DNA of 64,000 nucleotides from Shewanella sp. VB17 (GTDB lineage: Bacteria > Pseudomonadota > Gammaproteobacteria > Enterobacterales > Shewanellaceae): positions 4,960,001-5,024,000 of the forward strand of contig NZ_JABRVS010000001.1 of the NCBI RefSeq assembly GCF_013248905.1. Direction: 5' to 3'. Below, in pieces: positions 9,018 to 19,900 of this stretch. Under the pieces are notes generated by a model, which did no database searches, had not been told where the DNA came from, and worked only from the letters and a program-made list of their open reading frames with translations. A program made the position numbers and the translations under genes. Numbering within the stretch: position 1 is the first letter of the stretch; each line of letters opens with the position of its first letter.

Positions 9018-9105
9018 AGCGGCAGCATACCAGTTAGGGGGGCAATAAGAAACTCAATCGTTTGAAATAGCGCCTAATTATAAAAACTAGCATTAAAGGC
9101 AAGAA

Positions 9106-9138
9106 ATTGGGCCTTGAAAAGTTATTTCAAAGCCCAAT
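9106..9138. promoter_or_regulatory. Hairpin in the rhlB-trxA divergent region
   Basis: ATTGGGCCTTGAAA (9106-9119) pairs with TTTCAAAGCCCAAT (9125-9138), 13 of 14 positions, around a short loop. It lies 54 bp upstream of the trxA start and 89 bp upstream of rhlB. Without a T-run it is not an obvious terminator; it may form in the trxA or rhlB leader RNA. A role is inference only. Confidence 0.4.
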
Positions 9139-9191
9139 ATACAGGTTAAGCCATTAACAAACCAGCAATGGCCACCCAACTGGAGAACATC

Positions 9192-9527
9192 ATGAGCGAC
9201 AAAATAATACACCTCACTGACGATAGCTTTGAAAATGACGTAATAAAGTCAGCATTACCTGTCGTCGTCGATTTTTGGGCGGAATGGTGCGGGCCCTGCA
9301 AAATGATAGCACCGATCCTAGATGACATTGCCGACGAATATGCCGATAAAGTAACAATCGCTAAAATGAATGTTGACGCTAACAGTGTTTCACCTGCTAA
9401 ATATGGGGTCCGTGGTATACCGACTTTACTCATATTCAAAAATGGTGAACTTGCAAGTACAAAAGTAGGTGCTCTTTCTAAAACTCAGCTTAAAGAGTTT
9501 ATTGATACGGCCTTAAACACGCTTTAA
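9192..9527 (+). CDS. trxA: Thioredoxin 1
   Basis: A 111-residue thioredoxin, the general cytoplasmic disulfide reductant. The active site WAEWCGPCKMIAP and the cis-proline loop GVRGIPTLLIF are intact. The start at 9192 (MSDKIIHL) was chosen over an in-frame ATG at 9168 because TGGAG lies six bases before it and the family begins here. It is divergent from rhlB and upstream of rho, the same order as in E. coli. A hairpin at 9567-9597 separates it from rho. Confidence 0.97.
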   Translation: MSDKIIHLTDDSFENDVIKSALPVVVDFWAEWCGPCKMIAPILDDIADEYADKVTIAKMNVDANSVSPAKYGVRGIPTLLIFKNGELASTKVGALSKTQLKEFIDTALNTL

Positions 9528-9566
9528 GCACATTAAATCACCGATTAAATACCCTAAAAGCGCCCT

Positions 9567-9597
9567 TCGACAACACTTATTCAATAAATGTTGTCGA
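9567..9597 (+). terminator. Strong hairpin between trxA and rho
   Basis: TCGACAACACTTATT (9567-9581) and AATAAATGTTGTCGA (9583-9597) form a near-perfect stem with one mismatch. It is followed by GTTTAACT, only a weak U-tract. It begins 40 bp after the trxA stop and lies 159 bp upstream of rho, so it may end trxA transcripts or act in the rho leader. No rhoL-like leader peptide was seen. Confidence 0.55.
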
Positions 9598-9755
9598 GTT
9601 TAACTAATATACCTAGACGCACAGCGACTATAGTGCTACTTTAATAAGCAGACCTATTTCCAACTAGCTACTTTTCGCTATTCATTCAATATTCATCCTT
9701 TTATAATCATTGAATAAAAATAGCATTTATCTCGCATAAAAAAGACCCATCTACG

Positions 9756-11021
9756 ATGAATTTATCAGAATTAAAAGACACCTCAATTTCAGATTTAGTA
9801 TTGCTCGCACAAGAAATGAATGTTGAAAACCCTGCTCGAGCACGAAAGCAGGATGTTATATTTTCAATACTAAAAGCCCACGCCAAAAGCGGTGAAGATA
9901 TTTTCGGTGGTGGCGTATTAGAAATTCTACAGGACGGATTTGGCTTTTTACGAAGTGGAGACGCTTCTTACCTAGCCGGTCCTGATGATATTTATGTATC
10001 TCCAAGCCAAATCCGTCGTTTCAGTTTACGGACTGGTGATTCTGTTTTTGGTAAAATTAGACCTCCAAAAGAGGGCGAACGTTATTTCGCACTTTTGAAA
10101 GTATCCGAAGTCAATTTTGACAAACCAGAAAACTCTCGAACAAAAATTTTATTCGAAAACCTGACGCCTCTACATGCCGAAGAACGCATACGCATGGAAC
10201 GTGGTAACGGTTCGACTGAAGATATTACTTCACGGATCCTTGACCTATGCTCACCAATTGGTAAAGGTCAACGTGGACTCATTGTTGCGCCACCTAAAGC
10301 AGGTAAAACACTGCTTTTACAAAATATGGCTCAAAGCATTACCTACAACAACCCTGATGTGGTGTTAATGGTATTGCTGATTGATGAGCGTCCAGAAGAA
10401 GTGACTGAGATGCAACGCATGGTTAAGGGAGAAGTGATTGCTTCAACCTTCGATGAACCAGCGAGCCGACATGTACAAGTTGCTGAAATGGTGATAGAAA
10501 AAGCTAAGCGTTTAGTTGAACACAAGAAAGATGTTGTCATCTTACTCGACTCGATCACACGCCTAGCACGTGCTTACAACACTGTCATTCCATCATCAGG
10601 TAAAGTACTGACTGGTGGTGTCGATGCCAATGCACTACATCGCCCTAAACGTTTCTTCGGTGCTGCGCGTAATATTGAGCACGGCGGGAGCTTAACCATC
10701 ATAGCCACAGCATTAGTTGATACCGGCTCTAAGATGGATGAAGTTATCTATGAAGAATTTAAAGGTACCGGTAACCAAGAGTTACATTTATCTCGTAAAG
10801 CGGCTGAAAAACGCGTCTTCCCTGCTATTGACTTTAATCGCAGTGGTACACGTCGTGAAGAAAAGCTAACCACAGCAGATGAACTTCAGAAAATGTGGAT
10901 TTTACGTAAAATCTTACATCCAATGGATGAAGTCACAGGCATGGAATTTCTTATCGATAAATTGGCAATGACCAAGACTAACGATGAGTTTTTCACCGCG
11001 ATGAAGCGCGCTAAAAGCTAG
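9756..11021 (+). CDS. rho: Transcription termination factor Rho
   Basis: Hexameric RNA-dependent ATPase that ends transcription at unstructured C-rich RNA; 421 residues, full length. The N-terminal helical domain (MNLSELKDTSISDLVLLAQ) is followed by the cold-shock-like RNA-binding domain with the RNP1-type DGFGFLR (about residues 60-66). The ATPase domain has Walker A APPKAGKT and Walker B VVILLDSITRLARAYN, then the Q- and R-loop regions including GGVDANAL. The long 228-bp leader is compatible with the known Rho self-regulation. A clear intrinsic terminator follows at 11047. Confidence 0.98.
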   Translation: MNLSELKDTSISDLVLLAQEMNVENPARARKQDVIFSILKAHAKSGEDIFGGGVLEILQDGFGFLRSGDASYLAGPDDIYVSPSQIRRFSLRTGDSVFGKIRPPKEGERYFALLKVSEVNFDKPENSRTKILFENLTPLHAEERIRMERGNGSTEDITSRILDLCSPIGKGQRGLIVAPPKAGKTLLLQNMAQSITYNNPDVVLMVLLIDERPEEVTEMQRMVKGEVIASTFDEPASRHVQVAEMVIEKAKRLVEHKKDVVILLDSITRLARAYNTVIPSSGKVLTGGVDANALHRPKRFFGAARNIEHGGSLTIIATALVDTGSKMDEVIYEEFKGTGNQELHLSRKAAEKRVFPAIDFNRSGTRREEKLTTADELQKMWILRKILHPMDEVTGMEFLIDKLAMTKTNDEFFTAMKRAKS

Positions 11022-11046
11022 ATAACATTCCTGTTGTAAAAACGAT

Positions 11047-11073
11047 AAAAGCCACACTTGTTGTGGCTTTTTT
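11047..11073 (+). terminator. Rho-independent terminator after rho
   Basis: AAAAGCCACA and TGTGGCTTTT form a ten-base stem around a five-base loop, followed by a run of T. It begins 26 bp after the rho stop codon. Confidence 0.85.
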
Positions 11074-11274
11074 GCGTCAGAAACGCTTATATTTTAACTT
11101 AGTGACACATGCTCAAACTTACCCCATCATAAAAATAATCATCATGTTAAATATGATTTATCAACCTCACCGCATAGTAAACTTCAACATGATGGCTCTA
11201 TTTCTTATTTGTCTTACTTTTAAATACTGCATGGTATAATACCTATAATTGCAGCATTTACTCGAGACAATCCC

Positions 11275-12156
11275 ATGCCTTGGATCCAATTAAAAATTGA
11301 TACAGACAATCAACACGCCGATGCACTAAGTGATCTATTAATGGAGGAAGGTTCTCTATCTATTACCTTAGAAGATGGTAAAGATACCCCAATTTATGAA
11401 CCTACATTAGGCGAAACCCCATTGTGGAACCACACCGTAGTCACCGCACTGTTCGAAGCAGATCGCAACCTAAATTTGGTAGTGGAAGCATTAGCATTAC
11501 AGCCATACTTAGGCCACAGTTTTAGTTATAAAATTGAGCAAGTCGAAGATAAAGATTGGGAACGAGAATGGATGGATAATTTCCATCCTATTAAGTTTAG
11601 TGAGCGTTTATGGATATGCCCTAGCTGGCGTGAGATACCCGATCCTACGGCCGTTAACATTATTCTCGATCCAGGCCTTGCTTTCGGAACAGGGACTCAT
11701 CCAACAACTGCCTTGTGTCTAGAATGGTTAGATAGCCTTAATTTTGACAATAAGGACGTGATCGATTTTGGTTGTGGCTCGGGTATTTTAGCGGTTGCAG
11801 CTTTAAAGCTGGGTGCAACAAAAGTGACAGGTATCGATATCGATTATCAGGCTATTGACGCTTCTAAAGCAAATGCACAGCGTAATGGCGTAGAAGAGCA
11901 GCTCACATTATATCTTGCCGAAGATCAACCTAAAGAGCTTAAAGCAGATATATTAGTTGCCAACATATTAGCTGGTCCACTTAAAGATCTCGCGCCACTT
12001 ATTGCAGAGAAAGTAAAATCAGGAGGCCAACTTGCGCTATCAGGCTTACTGCAAGAGCAAGCATTGGAAGTCTCTGACTTTTATAATCAATGGTTCGATA
12101 TGGACGAACCAGCTCACAAAGAAGAATGGAGTCGCTTGACAGGAATACGTAAATAG
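11275..12156 (+). CDS. prmA: Ribosomal protein L11 methyltransferase
   Basis: SAM-dependent enzyme that trimethylates ribosomal protein L11; 293 residues, matching the family. An N-terminal substrate-recognition domain (MPWIQLKIDTDNQHADALSD) is followed by the methyltransferase domain with FGTGTHPTT, the SAM-binding loop VIDFGCGSGILAVAA and the post-I acidic strand TGIDIDYQA; the NPPY-type motif is ILVANILAGPL. It is read in the same direction as dusB-fis, with 139 bp between, and a GC-rich stretch in that gap suggests the next operon has its own promoter. Confidence 0.96.
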   Translation: MPWIQLKIDTDNQHADALSDLLMEEGSLSITLEDGKDTPIYEPTLGETPLWNHTVVTALFEADRNLNLVVEALALQPYLGHSFSYKIEQVEDKDWEREWMDNFHPIKFSERLWICPSWREIPDPTAVNIILDPGLAFGTGTHPTTALCLEWLDSLNFDNKDVIDFGCGSGILAVAALKLGATKVTGIDIDYQAIDASKANAQRNGVEEQLTLYLAEDQPKELKADILVANILAGPLKDLAPLIAEKVKSGGQLALSGLLQEQALEVSDFYNQWFDMDEPAHKEEWSRLTGIRK

Positions 12157-12243
12157 CGCTAGAGAAAACGCTCCTTTACTACCGATGACTTCTCCCCTTG
12201 TAAAAGTCAAGAAAAAAAGTTTCGCTCAGGTTATTTATTGACC

Positions 12244-12272
12244 TTTTCACTGACTCAAAAAAGGCGTACTAT
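12244..12272 (+). promoter_or_regulatory. Candidate dusB-fis promoter with GC-rich discriminator
   Basis: TTTTCA (12244-12249) and TACTAT (12267-12272) are 17 bp apart and are followed directly by GACGCCCC. A GC-rich discriminator just after the -10 is the hallmark of promoters shut down by ppGpp, and the E. coli dusB-fis promoter is of this type. The -35 match is moderate; this is a visual call. Confidence 0.45.
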
Positions 12273-12295
12273 GACGCCCCTTTGAAGAGCAAGGT

Positions 12296-13273
12296 ATGTC
12301 AGATATGCAAATTGGACCCTATCACCTGAAAAATCAGCTGATCGTGGCACCAATGGCAGGTGTCACAGACCAAGCTTTTAGAAATCTTTGTCTTCGATAT
12401 GGTGCTGCTATGGCAGTATCAGAAATGCTTTCATCCAATCCTGATGTTTGGGATACAGATAAAAGCCGCCAGCGTATGCTTCATGCTGGTGAAGATGGAA
12501 TTCGATCAGTACAAATTGCAGGTGCCGATCCTGAATTGATGGCTAATGCGGCTGTTGTCAACGTACAACAAGGCGCACAAGTCATTGATATTAATATGGG
12601 CTGCCCTGCAAAAAAAGTGAATCGAAAGCTAGCAGGCTCAGCGTTACTGCAAGACCCTGTGCTCGTAAAATGCATTTTACAGGCCGTTGTTGCCGCAGTC
12701 GATGTACCTGTAACACTGAAAATTAGAACTGGCTGGGTACCAGAACACAGGAATGGTGTTCAAATCGCCCAGATAGCTGAAGATTGTGGTATTGCCGCCT
12801 TAGCCGTACACGGCCGAACAAGGCAATGCATGTATAAAGGTAATGCTGAATACGACACGATTAAGGCGATTAAAAAGAATATTTCGATCCCTGTTATTGC
12901 TAACGGAGATATCACCACCCCAGAGAAAGCACAATTTGTGCTCGAACACACGGGTGTTGATGCTCTAATGATAGGTCGAGGCGCCCAAGGAAGGCCTTGG
13001 ATTTTCCGAGAAATACAACATTATCTGGCAACAGGTAGCACACTAGCGCCTGTTGAGGTGAATGAAAAGCGTCAAGTGATGCTGGAACACCTTAACAACT
13101 TATACTCGCTTTATGGTAATTATAAGGGGATACGTTTCGCTAGGAAGCATGTTGGATGGTATTTGGACCAAGATGAACAGCGTCCATTTCGCGCCGAGTT
13201 CAATCGGCTGGAAACGGTTGAAGAACAGGGTTCCATGGTGGAACGCTATTTTGACAAAATTGCACAGAATTAA
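12296..13273 (+). CDS. dusB: tRNA-dihydrouridine synthase B
   Basis: FMN enzyme that reduces uridines in the D-loop of tRNAs; 325 residues. Family motifs are LIVAPMAGVTDQAFR near the N-terminus, the catalytic-cysteine region NMGCPAKKVNRKLAGSALL, the basic FMN/tRNA segment VAVDVPVTLKIRTGW and HGRTR. It is the first gene of the dusB-fis operon, 18 bp upstream of fis. That linkage is conserved across enteric and marine gammaproteobacteria. Confidence 0.96.
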   Translation: MSDMQIGPYHLKNQLIVAPMAGVTDQAFRNLCLRYGAAMAVSEMLSSNPDVWDTDKSRQRMLHAGEDGIRSVQIAGADPELMANAAVVNVQQGAQVIDINMGCPAKKVNRKLAGSALLQDPVLVKCILQAVVAAVDVPVTLKIRTGWVPEHRNGVQIAQIAEDCGIAALAVHGRTRQCMYKGNAEYDTIKAIKKNISIPVIANGDITTPEKAQFVLEHTGVDALMIGRGAQGRPWIFREIQHYLATGSTLAPVEVNEKRQVMLEHLNNLYSLYGNYKGIRFARKHVGWYLDQDEQRPFRAEFNRLETVEEQGSMVERYFDKIAQN

Positions 13274-13291
13274 TTAAAGAGCAGAATACGA

Positions 13292-13597
13292 ATGTTTGAT
13301 CAGACTACTAACACAGAAACTCATCAGCTTACAGTTGGCAAAATTGAAACCGCTAACGGTACTATCAAGCCTCAGTTATTACGTGACGCAGTAAAGCGTG
13401 CAGTAACTAACTTTTTCGCTCAGATGGATGGCCAAGAAGCTGAAGAAGTGTATGAAATGGTATTAAGCGAAGTTGAAGCACCTCTACTCGATATCATTAT
13501 GCAGCACACTCGTGGTAACCAGACTCGCGCAGCAAACATGCTAGGTATCAACCGCGGTACTCTGCGTAAGAAATTGAAAAAGTACGGCATGAACTAA
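13292..13597 (+). CDS. fis: Fis, nucleoid-associated DNA-bending protein
   Basis: A 101-residue factor that bends DNA, activates rRNA and tRNA promoters in fast growth, and takes part in site-specific recombination. The C-terminal helix-turn-helix is GNQTRAANMLGINRGTLRKK; the N-terminal half has the acidic beta-hairpin and dimer helices (QMDGQEAEEVYEMVLSEVE). It follows dusB in one operon and is closed by a strong terminator at 13623. Confidence 0.97.
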   Translation: MFDQTTNTETHQLTVGKIETANGTIKPQLLRDAVKRAVTNFFAQMDGQEAEEVYEMVLSEVEAPLLDIIMQHTRGNQTRAANMLGINRGTLRKKLKKYGMN

Positions 13598-13622
13598 GAC
13601 TTACCTCTTAGTTTGTTGTATT

Positions 13623-13656
13623 AAAACGGGCTTTTCAGTAATGGAAAGCCCGTTTT
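13623..13656 (+). terminator. Rho-independent terminator of dusB-fis
   Basis: AAAACGGGCTTT and AAAGCCCGTTTT form a perfect twelve-base stem with a ten-base loop. It lies 26 bp after the fis stop and ends in TTTTG. Confidence 0.9.
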
Positions 13657-13841
13657 GTTACACACATTACTTCACTTTCCGGATGTTAACTCTTTATACT
13701 TCATTTCACATTTTCAACTCCCAAACCTTATCAGCTAATTCTGCTTTACTGACATATATTTTTATCGTCAATCAGTCACAATCAAAAAACAAACACTTCA
13801 GCAATAAGTTGGTTGATAACACAAGCCTATAGGGCTAACAT

Positions 13842-13870
13842 TTGACTAACTTAAGTCACATGCAAATATC
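13842..13870 (+). promoter_or_regulatory. Candidate promoter of the giant adhesin gene
   Basis: TTGACT (13842-13847) is a five-of-six match to a -35 box. A TGC-extended -10-like stretch lies 14-22 bases on, with AAATAT at 13864-13869 after 16 bp. The start codon is 51 bp further. The surrounding 264-bp gap is AT-rich and shows no other gene. Confidence 0.35.
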
Positions 13871-13920
13871 TTTTTTTACAAAGTGGATATTGTTAACACT
13901 CATTAACTTGGAGTTTTCGA

Positions 13921-16900
13921 ATGGAGTCAATCGTCACAGCGCAAAGTGGACTGGTTACACTTGTTAAAGGCAAGATAACCATGACATTGGATGGGGTAAC
14001 CAAACCGATCTCTTCAGGTACACAACTGCCAACTGCAACAACATTAGTTATTGAAGACGGCGCTCAAATAGAAATATTATATGCCGATGATTCGACATAT
14101 TCTAACATCACCTCTGAAACGCTGTTAGATCAGGATGTTCTCGATGAAATTGAAACTCTTCAGACGCTCATCGCATCAGGAGAAGATCCAACTCTGGACC
14201 TACCAGATACAGCCGCAGGCCAAGTCAATGGTAATCAAGGTAGTTCAAATATTATATCGATCACTCGCAGTGCTAATGAAACTCTCGCAAACGCTGGCTT
14301 TAACACAGATGGCGCTCAGCAAACCGAATTCTCACTCCAAAGTACAAACAGTGCAATTCTAGCTGACAACCCATCAATACCTACAAATGATATTGATACC
14401 ATTAATGAAGATACGGTAGCCACCGGAAATGTGTTAACCAACGACAGTGATATCGATAGTGATTTAAGCATATTGAGCTTTAGCGTTAATAACACAATAA
14501 TCAGTGCAGGCAATACAGCCCAGATAGAAAGTGGCTCATTAATCATTAATGCCGATGGTTCTTACATATTCACTCCTAATAACAACTGGAATGGCCCACT
14601 CCCATTAATCACCTACACCACCAATACTGGTGCAAGCGCCACACTAACAATTAATATTATCCCCGTTGATGATCCCAGCATTCTGGTTAATGACACTAAC
14701 ATCACCAATGAAGGCACCGTCGCCAGCGGCAATGTTCTTGACAATGACGACGATGTCGATAACGAACTCACTGTTTTTAGCTTTGAAATTGAGGGATCTA
14801 ACTACGATGCTGGCACCGAAGTGACACTCGACGCAGGCATATTGATCATTAACCAAGATGGCCAGTACACGTTCACACCCGAAACTAACTGGAATGGCCA
14901 ACTCCCGATTGTCACTTACACCACCAATACTGGGGTAAGTGCAACACTGACACTTGACGTTAACCCCATCAACGATGACTTTACTGACAATGACGAAGTG
15001 CGCAGCATCGATGAAGACAGCGGCACCACTTTGGGCAACGTCATTGATGGCAGCAGTGTCGATGGGCCATTAACCGTGCAGAGTTTTACCATTGCTGGAG
15101 AAACGGGACCTTTCACCCTCGGTGAAAACATCAATATTACCAATGTCGGCAGCTTCAGCTTGTCAGCAAGTGGGGCGTACAACTTCACCCCTGCGGCCAA
15201 TTACAACGGCGCAGTGCCTGTGATAACCTACACCCTGACTGACGGCAGCGGCACGGTGGACACATCCACTCTCACCATCACCGTCAACCCCATCAACGAT
15301 GACTTCACTGACAACGATGAAGTGCGCAGCATCGATGAAGACAGCGACGTGACCACTGGCAATGTTATTGATGGCAGCAGCGTCGATGGACCATTAACCG
15401 TCCAGAGTTTTACCATTGCTGGAGAAACGGGACCTTTCACCCTCGGTGAAAACATCAATATTACCAATGTCGGCAGCTTCAGCTTGTCAGCAAATGGGGC
15501 GTACAGCTTCACCCCAGCGACCAATTACAACGGCGCTGTACCGGTGATCACCTACATCTTGACCGATGGCTCTGGCGACACCAACACTTCCACACTCACC
15601 ATTGACGTTAATCCAATGGATGATGACTTCACTGACAACGATGAAGTGCGCAGCATCGATGAAGACAGCGGCGTGAGCACTGGCAACGTCATTGATGGCA
15701 GCAGTGTCGATGGACCGTTAACCGTGCAGAGTTTCACCATTGCTGGAGAAACGGGACCTTTCACCCTCGGTGAAAACATCAACATTACTAATGTCGGCAG
15801 CTTCAGCTTGTCAGCAAGTGGGGCGTACAACTTCACCCCAGCGGCCAATTACAACGGCGCTGTACCTGTGATCACCTACACCCTGACTGACGGTAGTGGC
15901 CCAGTGGACACATCCACTCTCACCATCACTGTCAACCCCATCAATGATGACTTCACCGACAATGACGAACTGCGCAGTATCGATGAAGACAGCGGCGTAA
16001 CCACTGGCAACGTCATTGATGGCAGCAGTGTCGATGGACCATTAACCGTGCAGAGTTTCACCATTGCTGGAGAAACGGGACCTTTCACCCTCGGTGAAAA
16101 CATCAACATTACCAATGTCGGCAGCTTCAGCTTGTCAGCAAGTGGGGCGTACAGCTTCACCCCAGCGACCAATTACAACGGCGCCTTGCCGGTGATCACT
16201 TACATCTTGACCGATGGCTCTGGCGACACCAACACTTCCACTCTTACCATTGACGTCAACCCCATCAATGATGACTTCACCGACAATGATGAAGTGCGCA
16301 GCATCGATGAAGACAGCGGCGTGACCACTGGCAACGTCATTGATGGCAGCAGTGTCGATGGACCATTAACCGTCCAGAGTTTTATCATTGCTGGAGAAAC
16401 GGGACCTTTCACCCTCGGTGAAAACATCAACATTACCAATGTCGGCAGCTTCAGCTTGTCAGCAAGTGGGGCGTACAGCTTCACCCCAGCGACCAATTAC
16501 AACGGCGCCTTGCCGGTGATCACTTACATCTTGACCGATGGCTCTGGCGACACCAACACTTCCACTCTTACCATTGACGTCAACCCCATCAATGATGACT
16601 TCACCGACAATGATGAAGTGCGCAGCATCGATGAAGACAGCGGCGTGACCACTGGCAACGTCATTGATGGCAGCAGTGTCGATGGACCATTAACCGTCCA
16701 GAGTTTTATCATTGCTGGAGAAACGGGACCTTTCACCCTCGGTGAAAACATCAATATTACCAATGTCGGCAGCTTCAGCTTGTCAGCAAGTGGGGCGTAC
16801 AACTTCACCCCTGCGGCCAATTACAACGGCGCAGTGCCTGTGATAACCTACACCCTGACTGACGGCAGCGGCACGGTGGACACATCCACGCTCACCATCA

Positions 16901-19900
16901 CCGTCAACCCCATCAACGATGACTTCACTGACAACGATGAAGTGCGCAGCATCGATGAAGACAGCGACGTGACCACTGGCAATGTTATTGATGGCAGCAG
17001 CGTCGATGGACCATTAACCGTCCAGAGTTTTACCATTGCTGGAGAAACGGGACCTTTCACCCTCGGTGAAAACATCAATATTACCAATGTCGGCAGCTTC
17101 AGCTTGTCAGCAAATGGGGCGTACAGCTTCACCCCAGCGACCAATTACAACGGCGCTGTACCGGTGATCACCTACACCCTGACTGACGGTAGTGGCCCAG
17201 TGGACACATCTACTGTCACCATCACTGTCAACCCCATCAACGATGACTTCACCGACAATGACGAAGTGCGCAGCATCGATGAAGACAGCGGCGTGACCAC
17301 TGGTAACGTCATTGATGGCAGCAGTGTCGATGGACCGTTAACCGTGCAGAGTTTCACCATTGCTGGAGAAACGGGACCTTTCACCCTCGGTGAAAACATC
17401 AACATTACCAATGTCGGCAGCTTCAGCTTGTCAGCAAATGGGGTGTACAGTTTCACCCCAGCGACCAATTACAACGGCGCTGTGCCGGTGATCACCTACA
17501 TCTTGACCGATGGCTCTGGCGACACCAACACTTCCACACTCACCATTGACGTTAATCCAATGGATGATGACTTCACTGACAACGATGAAGTGCGCAGCAT
17601 CGATGAAGACAGCGGCGTGAGCACTGGCAACGTCATTGATGGCAGCAGTGTCGATGGACCGTTAACCGTGCAGAGTTTCACCATTGCTGGAGAAACGGGA
17701 CCTTTCACCCTCGGTGAAAACATCAACATTACTAATGTCGGCAGCTTCAGCTTGTCAGCAAGTGGGGCGTACAACTTCACCCCAGCGGCCAATTACAACG
17801 GCGCTGTACCTGTGATCACCTACACCCTGACTGACGGTAGTGGCCCAGTGGACACATCCACTCTCACCATCACTGTCAACCCCATCAATGATGACTTCAC
17901 CGACAATGACGAACTGCGCAGTATCGATGAAGACAGCGGCGTAACCACTGGCAACGTCATTGATGGCAGCAGTGTCGATGGACCGTTAACCGTGCAGAGT
18001 TTCACCATTGCTGGAGAAACGGGACCTTTCACCCTCGGTGAAAACATCAACATTACCAATGTCGGCAGCTTCAGCTTGTCAGCAAGTGGGGCGTACAGCT
18101 TCACCCCAGCGACCAATTACAACGGCGCCTTGCCGGTGATCACTTACATCTTGACCGATGGCTCTGGCGACACCAACACTTCCACTCTTACCATTGACGT
18201 CAACCCCATCAATGATGACTTCACCGACAATGATGAAGTGCGCAGCATCGATGAAGACAGCGGCGTGACCACTGGCAACGTCATTGATGGCAGCAGTGTC
18301 GATGGACCATTAACCGTCCAGAGTTTTATCATTGCTGGAGAAACGGGACCTTTCACCCTCGGTGAAAACATCAACATTGCCAATATAGGCAACTTCAGCT
18401 TGTCAGCAAATGGGGCGTACAGCTTCACCCCAGCGACCAATTACAACGGCGCAGTGCCGGTGATAACCTACACCCTGACTGACGGCAGCGGCACGGTGGA
18501 CACATCCACGCTCACTATTGACGTTAATCCAGTGGATGATAGCTTCACTGACAATGATGAAATCATCAGTGTGAATGAAGACAGTAACGCGATCGGTGGT
18601 AATGTCATTGATGGCAGCAGCGTCGATGGACCATTAACCGTGCAGAGTTTCACCATTACTGGAGAAGCTGGTCCCTTTAATCTGGGCCAAGCCATTAATA
18701 TTACTGATATCGGCAGCTTCAGCTTGTCAGCAAATGGGGCGTACAGCTTCACCCCTGCGGCCAACTACAACGGCCCTGTGCCTGTGATAACTTACATCTT
18801 AACCGATGGCTCTGGCGACACCAACGCATCCACTCTCACCATTTCGGTAAGCCCAATGGATGATGACTTCACTGACAACGATGAAGTGAGCAGCATCGAT
18901 GAAGACAGCGGCGTGAGCACTGGCAATGTCATTGATGGCAGCAGTGTCGATGGACCATTAACCGTGCAGAGTTTTACCATTGCTGGAGAAACGGGACCTT
19001 TCACCCTCGGTGAAAACATCAACATTACCAATGTCGGCAGCTTCAGTTTGTCAGCGAATGGGGTGTACAACTTCACCCCAGCGGCCAACTACAACGGCCC
19101 TGTGCCTGTGATCACCTACATCTTGACCGACGGCTCTGGCGACACCAACACTTCCACTCTCACCATTGACGTTAATCCAGTGGATGATAGCTTCACTGAC
19201 AATGATGAAGTGCGCAGCATCGATGAAGACAGCGGCGTGACCACTGGCAACGTCATTGATGGCAGCAGTGTCGATGGACCATTAACCGTGCAGAGTTTCA
19301 CCATTGCTGGAGAAGCTGGACCCTTTAATCTTGGCCAAGCGATTAATATTACTGATATCGGCAGCTTCAGCTTGTCAGCAAATGGGGCGTACAACTTCAC
19401 ACCTGCGGCCAACTACAACGGCGCTGTACCTGTGATCACCTACATCTTGACCGACGGCTCTGGCGACACCAACACTTCCACTCTCACCATTGACGTTAAT
19501 CCAGTGGATGATAGCTTCACTGACAATGATGAAGTGCGCAGCATCGATGAAGACAGCGGCGTGACCACTGGCAACGTCATTGATGGCAGCAGCGTTGATG
19601 GACCGTTAACCGTGCAGAGTTTTACCATTGCTGGAGAAACGGGACCTTTCACCCTCGGTGAAAACATCAACATTACCAATGTCGGCAGCTTCAGCTTGTC
19701 AGCAAATGGGGCGTACAGCTTCACCCCTGCGACCAACTACAACGGCCCTGTGCCTGTGATCACCTACGTCTTAACCGATGGCTCTGGCGACACCAACACA
19801 TCCACTCTCACCATCACTGTCAACCCCATCAACGATGACTTCACCGACAATGATGAAGTGCGCAGTATCGATGAAGACAGCGGCGTAACCACTGGCAACG

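Noticed and set aside
13641..13832. A 63-codon frame after fis
   Set aside because: It starts inside the fis terminator, with no ribosome site and no family resemblance.
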